NCBI RefSeq assembly: GCF_036322585.1
Contig: NZ_AP024600.1
Coordinates: 868,001 to 932,000, forward strand
Reading direction: 5' to 3'
Origin: Luteolibacter sp. LG18
GTDB taxonomy: Bacteria; Verrucomicrobiota; Verrucomicrobiia; Verrucomicrobiales; Akkermansiaceae
Length of the DNA: 64,000 bases
Shown here: positions 7,164-14,725 of the stretch, piece by piece
How positions within the stretch are numbered: the first letter of the stretch is position 1
Layout of the letters: each line of letters opens with the position of its first letter
Notes under the pieces: model-generated
What the model saw: only the letters and a program-made list of their open reading frames with translations
What the model was told of the DNA's origin: nothing
Database searches by the model: none
Position numbers and translations under genes: made by a program

Positions 7164-7168
7164 CCGCC

Positions 7169-7339
7169 ATGGACCTGACACCCCATCTCCTGCTCGCCGC
7201 CGCCCTGTTGCAGTTCCGTTTCTGCCACGTGGTCGAGTTCGGCCCCCGTCACGTCTGGCTGGCGATCGCCACCTATGCCGCCTGCGTCGTGCAGATCGTG
7301 TTCTGCATCGTGGTGATCTTCGCCCCATTCCTCCGCTGA
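7169..7339 (+). CDS. Small membrane protein
   Basis: A 56-residue frame starts at ATG 7169, six bases after the previous stop. Two hydrophobic stretches (LLLAAALLQFRF and WLAIATYAACVVQIVFCIVVIFA) make it an integral membrane peptide. It is the last small gene before the transposase, from which it is separated by 75 bases without other content. Function unknown. Confidence 0.5.
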   Translation: MDLTPHLLLAAALLQFRFCHVVEFGPRHVWLAIATYAACVVQIVFCIVVIFAPFLR

Positions 7340-7414
7340 TCACTAATCACTGCTGACTCGGCACTCTCCGTCTTGCTGAAAACTGCCAACTGAAAACCAG
7401 CAAACTCTTCACCC

Positions 7415-9523
7415 ATGCACCTCACCATCGTTCACCCCGACTACGCTTCCCAGGATTGGGAGGACGTGCCCCTCGATCACCGGCCGCTCGTCCGCGCCTG
7501 GCTGCGTGAACTCGCGGAGGCCCCGAAGCGCGGCGTCACGAAGTGGCTTCAGGAGATGGCCCAGCGCCTCGGCATCTCCTACAGCACCGCCCGCCGGAAA
7601 TACGATGATCTTCGTAACAGCGGCGGGGACTGGAAGGTGCTGGTGGACAGCCGCCGCATGGTGACCCCGGCGGAAATGGCCCGCACCAGCCTGCCGGTGT
7701 TCCGGGCCGAACTGGCCCGCCGTTTCGAGAAACACCAGCGCAACGGCCGCGCCGCCTTCCGCAAGCTGCGTCAGGATTGGAAGACCCGGGCGAAGACGAT
7801 CCCCGGCTACGAGGATTGGGTGGGATGGCCGGAACTGCCGGAAGGGTGGAGCGACCGACGCCTCTACGCGATTGTCCAGGAGGAGACGAACCAGGCGCGC
7901 CGCCGCTCGATCCGCATTGGCACCAGCAGCAAGACGAATCCCTTCCTGCCCACCGTGCTCACCACCCGCGTCGGCCTGTGGCCGGGAGCCGTCCGGCAAC
8001 TGGACGACGTGTGGCACGACAACTTCGTCACCGTCGGCCGCAAGCGCGAGCTGACCCGCGTGCTGGAACTCGGCTCGCTCGATCTGTTCAGCGCCTGCCG
8101 CTACAACTACGGCGCGAAGCCGCGCATGCGGAAGGAAGACGGCTCCGGATTCGAAAACCTCAAGATGCGCGAGATGCGCTTCTACCTGGCGGGGGATCTC
8201 TGGAACTTCGGCTACTCGCCACGCGGCACGATGTATATGGCGGAGCACGGCACCGCCGCGATCAGCGAGGACATCGAGCGCATCCTCTACGATGCCACCG
8301 GCGGCATGATCCGCGTGGAGCGCCAGCCGATCGAAGGCAAGCAGGCCGCGCTGTGCGGATTCTGGAGCGGCAGCGAGGGCGGCAACTTCCGCGCCAAGGC
8401 CGCGCTGGAAGTGGTGCACAGCCTCATCCACAACGACCTCGGGCACCTGTTGCTCCAGACCGGCCTGGACAGCGACCACCGCCCCGTCACGACCGATCGG
8501 CAGCTCGCCTACATCTCCCGCATCGTCCGCGATGTGTTGAAGAAATTCCCGGAGCGCCTCGACCAGCTCAAGCTGCCCGCCCTCGACTTCCACACCCAGT
8601 TCTGGCCGCTCGTCACCGACTACTACCAGCACGGGCTGAACGCCCGCACCGATCACGAGCTTCAGGACTGGGAAGCGCTCGGCCACGTCATCACCGAATA
8701 CACCGCGCTTCCTGGCAGCGGGCTGTTCCTCAACGAGCAGGCCTTCCTCGGACTGCCGGAAGCCTCGCAGGCCATCATCCGCCACAGCGCGAATGCGGCT
8801 CCGCAGGACTGGAGCCGCCGCCGCAACCTCAGCCCGATCGAGATCCACGAACCGGCCCGCAAGTCGTTCCTGCCGCTTCCCGCCTCCGTCTACTGCGAGA
8901 TCATCGGCGGCGATCTGGCCCGCGAGGTGACCTGCAAACGCGGCTTCCTGGAATTCGAGGACAAGGACATTTCCGCCGAGCCGCTCATCTACAAATCCCG
9001 CTTCCTCCGCAGCCGTGGCGAGATCGCGCACGGCGAGAAGGTGAGCATGTTCGCCAATCCCTACAACAGCGCCACGGCCTTCGTGATGGATGCCAAGGGC
9101 CGCCCGCTCGGCGAGGTGCCGCTCTTCAAGAAGGTGCTGCCCATCGATCCCGATGCCTTCGGTTCCGCCGCGCCTTTCGAGTCCCGCCCGGAGATCCGCA
9201 GCAACGACCTCCGCGAGGCCGCGATCGAGAAACACGAGCGCGTCGCCGACATCCTGGAGCCGAGCCGCATCATCCACACCGAGGTGGTGCAGGAGGCGCA
9301 AGACCTCCGCGCCCACAATGCCCGCGTCGTGAGCGGCAAGCCGGTGACCCCGGAAGAGATCGCCGCCGCCCGCACCGAGGCCGGGAAGAAAGGCCACCGC
9401 ACCGCTGCTGCAAACCGCCTGCAGGGCCGTGGCAGCGAGCGCGATTGGGACGCCGAGCCCGGCCCGCAACCGGCCCCACCCGCGCCCGTGATCCACGACC
9501 CCTTCGCCTCCCTCGACGACTGA
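7415..9523 (+). CDS. MuA-type DDE transposase
   Basis: The 702-residue protein inserts and replicates the phage by transposition. Residues about 40-80 form an HTH (EMAQRLGISYSTARRKYDDL) as in the MuA end-binding region; the rve-like core spans about 190-350; the C-terminal part includes a beta-barrel-like domain and a tail after residue 600 that should contact MuB. The catalytic candidates are D197/D198 (QLDDVW), E277 (AEHGTAA) and E332 (AALEVVHS). The spacing E277-E332 (55) matches MuA D336-E392 (56), but the second acid is Glu rather than Asp. The ATPase gene follows by 26 bases. Confidence 0.9.
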   Translation: MHLTIVHPDYASQDWEDVPLDHRPLVRAWLRELAEAPKRGVTKWLQEMAQRLGISYSTARRKYDDLRNSGGDWKVLVDSRRMVTPAEMARTSLPVFRAELARRFEKHQRNGRAAFRKLRQDWKTRAKTIPGYEDWVGWPELPEGWSDRRLYAIVQEETNQARRRSIRIGTSSKTNPFLPTVLTTRVGLWPGAVRQLDDVWHDNFVTVGRKRELTRVLELGSLDLFSACRYNYGAKPRMRKEDGSGFENLKMREMRFYLAGDLWNFGYSPRGTMYMAEHGTAAISEDIERILYDATGGMIRVERQPIEGKQAALCGFWSGSEGGNFRAKAALEVVHSLIHNDLGHLLLQTGLDSDHRPVTTDRQLAYISRIVRDVLKKFPERLDQLKLPALDFHTQFWPLVTDYYQHGLNARTDHELQDWEALGHVITEYTALPGSGLFLNEQAFLGLPEASQAIIRHSANAAPQDWSRRRNLSPIEIHEPARKSFLPLPASVYCEIIGGDLAREVTCKRGFLEFEDKDISAEPLIYKSRFLRSRGEIAHGEKVSMFANPYNSATAFVMDAKGRPLGEVPLFKKVLPIDPDAFGSAAPFESRPEIRSNDLREAAIEKHERVADILEPSRIIHTEVVQEAQDLRAHNARVVSGKPVTPEEIAAARTEAGKKGHRTAAANRLQGRGSERDWDAEPGPQPAPPAPVIHDPFASLDD

Positions 9524-9549
9524 TTCCCCACCTCTCACACCGCCACCCC

Positions 9550-10602
9550 ATGAAAGAACAAGACTCCACCGTTAGAAGCCCCCACGCCGGAACCAACTAC
9601 GGCATCGCTCCCGATCAATTCGAACTCGTCATCAAGGCGCTCGATGAGGAGCAGCAGGAGACCCTGCGCTTCTGGTACTACCTCGCCAAGGAGGAGAGCT
9701 GGACGCTCCGCCAGCTCGCCAAGCACAGCGGCGAACACTCCACCACGCTGACCCGCGTCTTCCGTGGCGTTTACGAAGGCAACATCGGCAACGTGTGCGA
9801 TCGCCTCGAAAACAGCCGGGTGGCCTTCAAGGGCACCGTCGCCAATCCGGATTTCACGATGACGGCGCTGGCCAAGCGCATGTTCGAGATCTTCGACGAA
9901 CTCCGCGAGCTGAACCTTGTCGGCCTGCTGTGGGGAGAGAAGGGGATCGGCAAGACCACCGTGGCCGAGGAATACCGCCGCCTGAACAACCATGGCAAGA
10001 CGGTCTACGTCCGCTGCCTGGCCCGCTGCACCTTCCCGCAGTTCGTCCACCACGTGGCCCGCTCGCTCGGCGTCACGGTGAAGAACCAGAACCAGTTCAC
10101 CGTCCGCGAGAAGATCGTCGGCGTGCTGTCCGCTGGCCAGCGGCTCCTGATCGTCGATGAGCTGCACGAGCTGTTCGCCACGATGCGCCCGGACATGGCC
10201 GCGAACTGCTGCGAGTTCCTCCGCGAGATCTACGACCGCTCCGGCTGCGGCATGGCCCTGATCGGCACCGAGCGGATGATCAGCGAGTTCAAGACCGGCA
10301 CGCAGAAGGAGATCCTCAGCCAGCTCCTGGACCGGGGCTACGAGTTCCGCCTGCCCGGGAAGTCCACCCGCAAGGACTACGAGGCGATGCTGAAACACTT
10401 CGGCCTGGCCACACCTGGAGCGGCTGAGCCGGACGCCGCCGAGATCGTCAAAGACCTCGTGGACGCGCACGGCCTCCGCAAGTTCAACGTCCACCTCCGC
10501 AGCGGTGCCCGCCGCGCCAAGCGCCGCAATGAGACCTACACCTGGGCGCACTTCGTCGAGGCCTTCGACAACCTGGCCACCCTCTCCACCGCCGCCAAAT
10601 GA
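9550..10602 (+). CDS. MuB/TniB-type AAA+ ATPase, transposition target selector
   Basis: The 350-residue protein starts at ATG 9550. The N-terminus (about residues 50-90) carries an HTH region (WTLRQLAKHSGEHSTTLTRVF) like the MuB N-terminal domain. The AAA+ domain has Walker A GEKGIGKT (129-136) and Walker B LLIVDE (199-204). MuB polymerises on DNA with ATP, delivers target DNA to the transposase and prevents self-insertion. Its stop overlaps the next start as ATGA. Confidence 0.9.
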   Translation: MKEQDSTVRSPHAGTNYGIAPDQFELVIKALDEEQQETLRFWYYLAKEESWTLRQLAKHSGEHSTTLTRVFRGVYEGNIGNVCDRLENSRVAFKGTVANPDFTMTALAKRMFEIFDELRELNLVGLLWGEKGIGKTTVAEEYRRLNNHGKTVYVRCLARCTFPQFVHHVARSLGVTVKNQNQFTVREKIVGVLSAGQRLLIVDELHELFATMRPDMAANCCEFLREIYDRSGCGMALIGTERMISEFKTGTQKEILSQLLDRGYEFRLPGKSTRKDYEAMLKHFGLATPGAAEPDAAEIVKDLVDAHGLRKFNVHLRSGARRAKRRNETYTWAHFVEAFDNLATLSTAAK

Positions 10603-10817
10603 GCCGCAAAGTCCTTTGGTTCGATCGCGGGCGGGACGCCTTCACCGAGGGCAAGCCCTGTCACTTCGATGACGCCCGCGTCTCCGGCCACGACCGCCAG
10701 GAATGGTATCGCGGCTGGAGACACCAGCAGCACCTCAACGCGAAGCCCCGCCCCGATCACGAACGGGAGGACACCCGCGCCGCCCTCCGCGAAATCCGCG
10801 AATCCCTCGACCGATGA
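10599..10817 (+). CDS. Rmf/CrpP-like small protein
   Basis: The 72-residue protein has the pattern GRDAFTEGKPCHF..GHDRQEWYRGW, which is the signature of the ribosome modulation factor/CrpP family (small basic proteins with a C..R..W..GW core). Rmf dimerises ribosomes; CrpP was described as modifying fluoroquinolones, though its role is debated. In a phage early operon it may affect host translation. It is coupled to the MuB-like gene by a 4-base overlap. Confidence 0.6.
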   Translation: MSRKVLWFDRGRDAFTEGKPCHFDDARVSGHDRQEWYRGWRHQQHLNAKPRPDHEREDTRAALREIRESLDR

Positions 10818-11020
10818 AAACCGATCTACCCACCACCGCCGCCGCATCGGCCTTGTTCGACGCCTGGTCGGAAACCCTCGAAACGCACGCCCATCTGCTG
10901 GGCCGTGAGAAGGACAAGACCATCGCATCCATCCGCCGCACCGAAGCCCACATCGGCCGGAGCCTCGCCGCCCTGGGCGATCTCCGCAGCCAGCTCGAAG
11001 CCCAGCAAACGAAGCCATGA
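10814..11020 (+). CDS. Hypothetical early phage protein
   Basis: The 68-residue protein starts at ATG 10814, overlapping the preceding stop (ATGA). It is helical (ASALFDAWSETLETHAHLL; SIRRTEAHIGRSLAALGDLRSQLEA) with coiled-coil character at the C-terminus. Family not recognised. Confidence 0.6.
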   Translation: MKTDLPTTAAASALFDAWSETLETHAHLLGREKDKTIASIRRTEAHIGRSLAALGDLRSQLEAQQTKP

Positions 11021-11511
11021 TCGCTCCACGCCCCGTCATCCCGGACATCATCGACGAACAACAGGTCGCCGAGATGCTCGCCCAGGCCGCCGACCTCCAC
11101 CAACTCGCCGAGGGCGATTCCCTCGGTGCCGTCCTGGCCAGTTCCTCGTCCGATGGCGCGAAGATGGCCGATGAGATCGCCGAGTATCTCGACGTGGTCG
11201 CAGGCAACATGAAGGCCCAGCAATCGGCCGGCGTCCCGATCGTCGAGCGCCTCCGCGATTACGCCCGCCAGATCCAAGCGTGGTTCCTCATGGATCTCGC
11301 GATGGACGGCGGCGGCCCGGACATCTGGAACGACGCTGCCACCAGCAAGCCCGAAGGGCACGTCCTGGTCTTCTCCGGCGGCGACATCAACTCGGGCTAC
11401 TTCGATGAGCGCGACGGCTGGCTGTCCCTCTGCGGCCTCCCGTTCCAGTCGCCCGTCACCCACTGGACCGACCTTCCCCCATACCCCGGCGAATGCCCGC
11501 CGGTCGAATAA
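11017..11511 (+). CDS. Phage protein with C-terminal DUF551-like segment
   Basis: The 164-residue protein overlaps the gene before it by 4 bases. The N-terminal two-thirds are helical and acidic. The end, WLSLCGLPFQSPVTHWTDLPPYP, resembles the DUF551 motif common in phage early genes (..VTHWMPLP..). Its role is unknown; it lies between the transposition genes and Gam. Confidence 0.55.
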   Translation: MIAPRPVIPDIIDEQQVAEMLAQAADLHQLAEGDSLGAVLASSSSDGAKMADEIAEYLDVVAGNMKAQQSAGVPIVERLRDYARQIQAWFLMDLAMDGGGPDIWNDAATSKPEGHVLVFSGGDINSGYFDERDGWLSLCGLPFQSPVTHWTDLPPYPGECPPVE

Positions 11512-11540
11512 CCCACCTCCAACGCAAACCACCCACCACC

Positions 11541-12086
11541 ATGGCCAAATCGAAACCATCCAAACTGCCCGCGATCGAAACCACCGAAGACCTTCACGCC
11601 ACCGTCGACAAGGTCGCGGTGCTGGAAGCCGAGAAGCGGGGCCTTGAAGCCGCCCGCGACATCGACCTTCAGAAGGTCCGCACCAAGCACGATGCGCAGA
11701 TTGAGGAAAAGGGCACGCTGATCAAGGCGCTCACCAACCTCTGCGCCACCTACTGCAAGGCGAAGAAGGCCTCGCTCTTCGGCAAGCTCAAGTCGGCCGC
11801 GTCCGCCCTGGCACGCTTCGGCATCCGCGAGGGCACGCCCGCCCTGTGCCTGCTCAACAAGAACCACACCTGGGAAACGGTGCTCGCCCGCCTCAAGGAT
11901 CGCGGCCTCACGGAATACGTCCGCGTCGTCGAGGAGATCGACAAGGAGAAGCTCAAGGGCGCGAAGCTCACCGAGGCCCAGCTCGCCGAACTCGGCCTGC
12001 GGGTCGACACCAAGGAATCGTTCTTCATCGAATCCAAGAGCGACGACGCGAACCGCATCAAGACCGCCACCGACGACGAAGTCTAA
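11541..12086 (+). CDS. gam: Gam-like host-nuclease inhibitor
   Basis: The 181-residue protein (ATG 11541; an earlier in-frame start adds 16 poorly coding residues) resembles Mu Gam: a long N-terminal coiled coil (VAVLEAEKRGLEAARDIDLQKVR) followed by a compact domain (LFGKLKSAASALARFGIR; TWETVLARLKDRGLTEYVRV; ESFFIESKSDDANRI). Gam, a Ku-like dimer, binds double-stranded DNA ends and protects them from RecBCD-type exonuclease during transposition. Position after MuB fits the Mu early operon. Confidence 0.8.
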   Translation: MAKSKPSKLPAIETTEDLHATVDKVAVLEAEKRGLEAARDIDLQKVRTKHDAQIEEKGTLIKALTNLCATYCKAKKASLFGKLKSAASALARFGIREGTPALCLLNKNHTWETVLARLKDRGLTEYVRVVEEIDKEKLKGAKLTEAQLAELGLRVDTKESFFIESKSDDANRIKTATDDEV

Positions 12087-12110
12087 CTGGGAGCGAGGAC
12101 ATTCCTGTCC
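12087..12110. repeat. Palindromic repeat copy 2 (GGACATTCCTGTCC core)
   Basis: It begins right after the gam stop codon. The hairpin GGACA-TTCC-TGTCC (12097-12110) and its left flank match the repeat at 2233-2256 in 21 of 24 positions. The loop TTCC and inner bases CATTCCTG are also found in the host repeat at 51,577. Confidence 0.7.
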
Positions 12111-12137
12111 GTTCTTCGCCTCTAACCAAACCCACCT

Positions 12138-12401
12138 ATGCCCGCTCAATCCGACCTATCAGTGGAGAGTCAGGACGACGTGATGCACGACATCAACCTC
12201 GCCCTTGGTTCCAGCCACCTTGCCCGGGCAGGCGTCAGCCTTTCCGAACTCGAAAGGAAGGCCGAGGAGCATCCCCGGCTTCTGTCCGCCCTGGAGCACC
12301 TGGTGAACTACATGCGCCACTTTGAGATCGAAGACCCAGAGTGGCCCATCGAGTCCCTTCGTGAAGCCGAAGAGCTCATCGAACAAGTCCACGCCTCCTA
12401 A
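12138..12401 (+). CDS. Hypothetical early phage protein
   Basis: The 87-residue acidic, helical protein (VMHDINLALGSSHLARAGVSLSELERKAEEH, then YMRHFEIEDPEWPIESLREAEELIEQ) shows no recognised domain. It follows Gam by 51 bases containing the palindromic repeat and precedes the branched hairpin at 12409. Confidence 0.55.
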   Translation: MPAQSDLSVESQDDVMHDINLALGSSHLARAGVSLSELERKAEEHPRLLSALEHLVNYMRHFEIEDPEWPIESLREAEELIEQVHAS

Positions 12402-12408
12402 CCCCTCT

Positions 12409-12471
12409 CCGGTGGCGGGCCACGGTTGCACCCGTGCCGCTGACTGCAAGCAGCGGGCCGCCCGCCACCGG
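12409..12471. other. Branched (three-way junction) inverted-repeat element
   Basis: A perfect 12-bp outer stem (CCGGTGGCGGGC 12409-12420 with GCCCGCCACCGG 12460-12471) encloses two further hairpins with no unpaired bases between them: CACGG/CCGTG (12421-12436) and CCGCTG/CAGCGG (12437-12456). Three bases (12457-12459) are unpaired at the junction. On RNA this would be a very stable three-way junction. It lies between two phage genes and could be a structured RNA, an mRNA stabiliser or a processing site. Confidence 0.6.
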
Positions 12472-12501
12472 TTCCTTTCTGATCACTCCCCACTTTCCCC
12501 G

Positions 12502-13053
12502 ATGAAACACGCCATCGCCATTCTCGAAGCCCAGCGCGATCTCCACGCTCACAACGAGAAGATCCACACCCGCGCCAGCGAGTGGGACCAAGCCGCCCTT
12601 TGCTTGATCGTCGTCGACGATTGCGAGCAAGCGATCGAGCTGCTCAAGCGCAAGTCGAAGGGCAAGCTCACCGACGAAGACAAGGCCCTGCTCGCCGCGC
12701 TCTGGAAGGCCGCCCCGAAGATGGCCCGCCAGCGTAATTCCAAGCACGAGGTGGAGGTGGCCTGGCTCGCGGTCCCCGTGAAGGAACGACCCACCCAGGC
12801 AACCATCCTCGCGGCCCTCGCCGCCTGGTGCCAGTGCGAGCAGTGGAAGAAGGACGGCGGCGCCTACATCCGCGGTCTCGCCCGCTGGATCAAGGACCGC
12901 ATGTGGATCGACCCGCCGGAGATCGAGCAGGCCGCCTCCCGCTACCGCCCGGCACCGAAGCCGGAACCCGCTCCCGCCGAGCCCCACGAAACCGCCACCG
13001 TGGCCGACATCAAGAGCCTCACCGCCGCCGTCAAACGCGGCGGCCGCCCATAA
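12502..13053 (+). CDS. Phage protein, possibly replication-associated
   Basis: The 183-residue protein (ATG 12502) is helical at the N-terminus (HAIAILEAQRDLHAHNEKIHTRASEWDQAA). The segment GAYIRGLARWIKDRMWIDPP resembles the end of phage replication/primase-associated proteins with FIPHPATWL..RRW-type motifs, although the match is loose. A proline-rich linker and a basic tail (LTAAVKRGGRP) follow. I cannot assign a function firmly. Confidence 0.55.
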   Translation: MKHAIAILEAQRDLHAHNEKIHTRASEWDQAALCLIVVDDCEQAIELLKRKSKGKLTDEDKALLAALWKAAPKMARQRNSKHEVEVAWLAVPVKERPTQATILAALAAWCQCEQWKKDGGAYIRGLARWIKDRMWIDPPEIEQAASRYRPAPKPEPAPAEPHETATVADIKSLTAAVKRGGRP

Positions 13054-13082
13054 CCCCCAGCCTCCACCAAACACCGCCAGTC

Positions 13083-13361
13083 ATGAGTGCGAAGCGAAAG
13101 CCCAAACAACAGCCCCTCTTTGAGGACGAGGCAGATCCCTGGACCGTGAAGGTCGCAGTCGTGAAGGACCGCAAGAAAACCGAAGGCACGATCGATTACG
13201 ACGGCCTGCACAAACTCCTCTACCGCCGAGTCGTCATCGATCGCGGCACCGGCCGGATCTACCTCGCGAAGATCGAAGCCCAGGCCCGCCACTTCAACCT
13301 CCGCAACGCCACCCCCGAAACCCGCACCAAGGGCGAGGACACCACCGGCAACCTGATCTGA
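13083..13361 (+). CDS. Hypothetical phage protein
   Basis: The 92-residue basic protein (MSAKRKPKQQPLFEDEADPW) contains a likely beta-rich centre (LLYRRVVIDRGTGRIYLAKIE). No domain recognised. The next gene starts two bases after its stop. Confidence 0.55.
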   Translation: MSAKRKPKQQPLFEDEADPWTVKVAVVKDRKKTEGTIDYDGLHKLLYRRVVIDRGTGRIYLAKIEAQARHFNLRNATPETRTKGEDTTGNLI

Positions 13362-13363
13362 CC

Positions 13364-13711
13364 ATGGCCCGAAAAACCAACGCATCGAAGTCCGTCCACA
13401 TTGTCACTTTCGGCCACCTGTCCTTTGCCTTCGAAAGCTTGCCCAAGGCCACCAAGGCAATCGAGCTGCTCGGCTCCATGGAACGGGTCCAATGGGAGTG
13501 TGATGATTCAGGCTCCTACTACATGCCTTATAAGTCGGAGTATCGCAGTGACACCGAACTGAAGCTGGAAACCAACCAGCCCTATGAGCCACGGCTCCGG
13601 CTGATTGGCCTTCCGGCTCCCATCAAAAACGCCAAGCCCTGCTCGGCCTGCGGCACGGACACCCCAAAAGGCGGACAGTGCCCGGCGTGCGGGCTGTGGG
13701 CTTCCTCCTGA
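13364..13711 (+). CDS. Phage protein with C-terminal zinc ribbon
   Basis: The 115-residue protein ends in CSACGTDTPKGGQCPACG, a four-cysteine zinc ribbon. The rest (VHIVTFGHLSFAFESLPKATKAIELL) is of unknown fold. Third-position GC is lower than in neighbouring genes, which may mark a recent acquisition. It converges on the tiny minus-strand gene at 13714. Confidence 0.55.
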   Translation: MARKTNASKSVHIVTFGHLSFAFESLPKATKAIELLGSMERVQWECDDSGSYYMPYKSEYRSDTELKLETNQPYEPRLRLIGLPAPIKNAKPCSACGTDTPKGGQCPACGLWASS

Positions 13712-13713
13712 TG

Positions 13714-13794
13714 TCATTTGCGGATCATGACGATGAGAGAGGCAAGGGCGATCACGATGGTAAGGATGGCGTAGATGTGTGCTGCAAGTGTCAT
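13714..13794 (-). CDS. 26-residue hydrophobic peptide (possible toxin-like or membrane regulator)
   Basis: On the minus strand ATG 13794 encodes MTLAAHIYAILTIVIALASL followed by IVMIRK and a stop: one membrane helix with two basic residues at its C-terminus. A good Shine-Dalgarno sequence GGAGG (13803-13799) lies 4 bases upstream. It is convergent to the zinc-ribbon gene. Size and layout resemble type I toxins (TisB, Ldr) and other small regulatory membrane peptides, but no antisense RNA has been shown. Confidence 0.5.
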   Translation of the reverse strand: MTLAAHIYAILTIVIALASLIVMIRK

Positions 13795-13808
13795 ACGGCC
13801 TCCATTAG

Positions 13809-13913
13809 CCCTTAGTTTTTAATGCATTTTTCTCCCCGCCCGGCAGGGCTTCCGCCCTCCGGACTCCTTCGGTGATTTCTGCGCCCATGCGCGAATCCTT
13901 CCCTAGTTTTTAA
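13809..13913. repeat. Pair of short direct repeats in the intergenic gap 13795-13951
   Basis: The sequence CCCTTAGTTTTTAA (13809-13822) recurs as CCCTAGTTTTTAA (13901-13913). These AT-rich spots stand out in GC-rich DNA and flank a small hairpin (GGGC/GCCC, about 13846-13857). They could include the promoters of the divergent genes on either side, 13714 (minus) and 13952 (plus). Confidence 0.4.
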
Positions 13914-13951
13914 ACCCCATCCACCGCGCCCCGTGCGCATCCCTCCCAGCC

Positions 13952-14686
13952 ATGAAAACCGATAAAACCACCGGCCGCGCCCCGGCGAAGAAGGCCGCAA
14001 AGAAAGCCCCGAAGCGCCAGGGCAACCTCAAGCCGCAGACGCGCCAAAAGATCGCGATCACGGCCCGCCAGGCATTCGACCTCCAGAAGCATGTCGGCAA
14101 CATCGAGGATGGTGTGACGTTCGAACAGTGGCGTCACGCTGAGGTGATGGCGGCCGTGAAGCGCCCCGGCATCAGCGCCTGCGACGGCCTGCATTTCCGC
14201 GATCTCATGGTTCACTTCCTCGTCCTCGCGGGCCGGGAGGAGGAAGCCCTGCCCTACGGTCTCAAGACCGGCAAGGTCCGCGACCACGGCGACGTCCAGG
14301 ACACCCACGAGGAGCGCGAGAAGTGGCTGGCCATCATCGCCACCGATCTCCGCCTGCACGCCGAGCTGGCCGCCGAGCCGGTGGAACCGCAGTCGCCCGC
14401 CTACGCCGCCTCCTGGCACAGCATCAAGGCCAACGGCGGCCCGATCCAGGAGGGCTACGTGGTGTTCGTGGCGGCTCAGAAATTCGGCATCCAGAAATGC
14501 CGGTTCGAACGCCTGAAGGAACTCCTGACCGCGCCCCAACTGGAGCAGCTCCACCACACCATCCGCAACCGGATCACCGCCCGCGAGGGCAAGGGAAGCC
14601 CCGAAAACCGGAACAAGAGCCAGCGCCGCAAGCCCGTCCAGCCCGCCGATCCGGGCGACCTCGCCCCCCGCGACGTTCCGTTCTGA
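13952..14686 (+). CDS. Hypothetical phage protein with Lys/Ala-rich N-terminus
   Basis: The 244-residue protein starts with a strongly basic stretch (KKAAKKAPKRQ, residues 13-23), followed by a helical body (ITARQAFDLQKHVG; HAEVMAAVKRPGISACDGLHFRDLMVHFL) and another basic tail (RNKSQRRKPVQP). The charge suggests nucleic-acid binding. It follows the AT-rich gap and may have its own promoter. Family not recognised. Confidence 0.55.
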   Translation: MKTDKTTGRAPAKKAAKKAPKRQGNLKPQTRQKIAITARQAFDLQKHVGNIEDGVTFEQWRHAEVMAAVKRPGISACDGLHFRDLMVHFLVLAGREEEALPYGLKTGKVRDHGDVQDTHEEREKWLAIIATDLRLHAELAAEPVEPQSPAYAASWHSIKANGGPIQEGYVVFVAAQKFGIQKCRFERLKELLTAPQLEQLHHTIRNRITAREGKGSPENRNKSQRRKPVQPADPGDLAPRDVPF

Positions 14687-14725
14687 GTATTTGCCGGAGG
14701 GCTGGCCATGGTCCAATTTGGGGCC

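Noticed and set aside
5649..7343. Long minus-strand frame over several early phage genes
   Set aside because: The plus strand holds five small coupled genes with normal spacing; the minus frame is low complexity.
7409..9538. 709-codon open frame on the minus strand over the transposase gene
   Set aside because: It mirrors the transposase in a GC-rich gene, has low-complexity A/V/G/R-rich sequence and no recognisable domain; the plus-strand protein has clear family motifs.
7777..9549. Upstream extension of the MuB-type ATPase through the transposase gene in another frame
   Set aside because: The extended part is Arg/Pro-rich shadow sequence; the ATPase begins at ATG 9550 with normal family N-terminus.
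12409..12471. Branched structure considered as a tRNA-like gene
   Set aside because: It has no acceptor CCA-type end, anticodon arm of 7-base loop or T-arm motif; two inner stems only.
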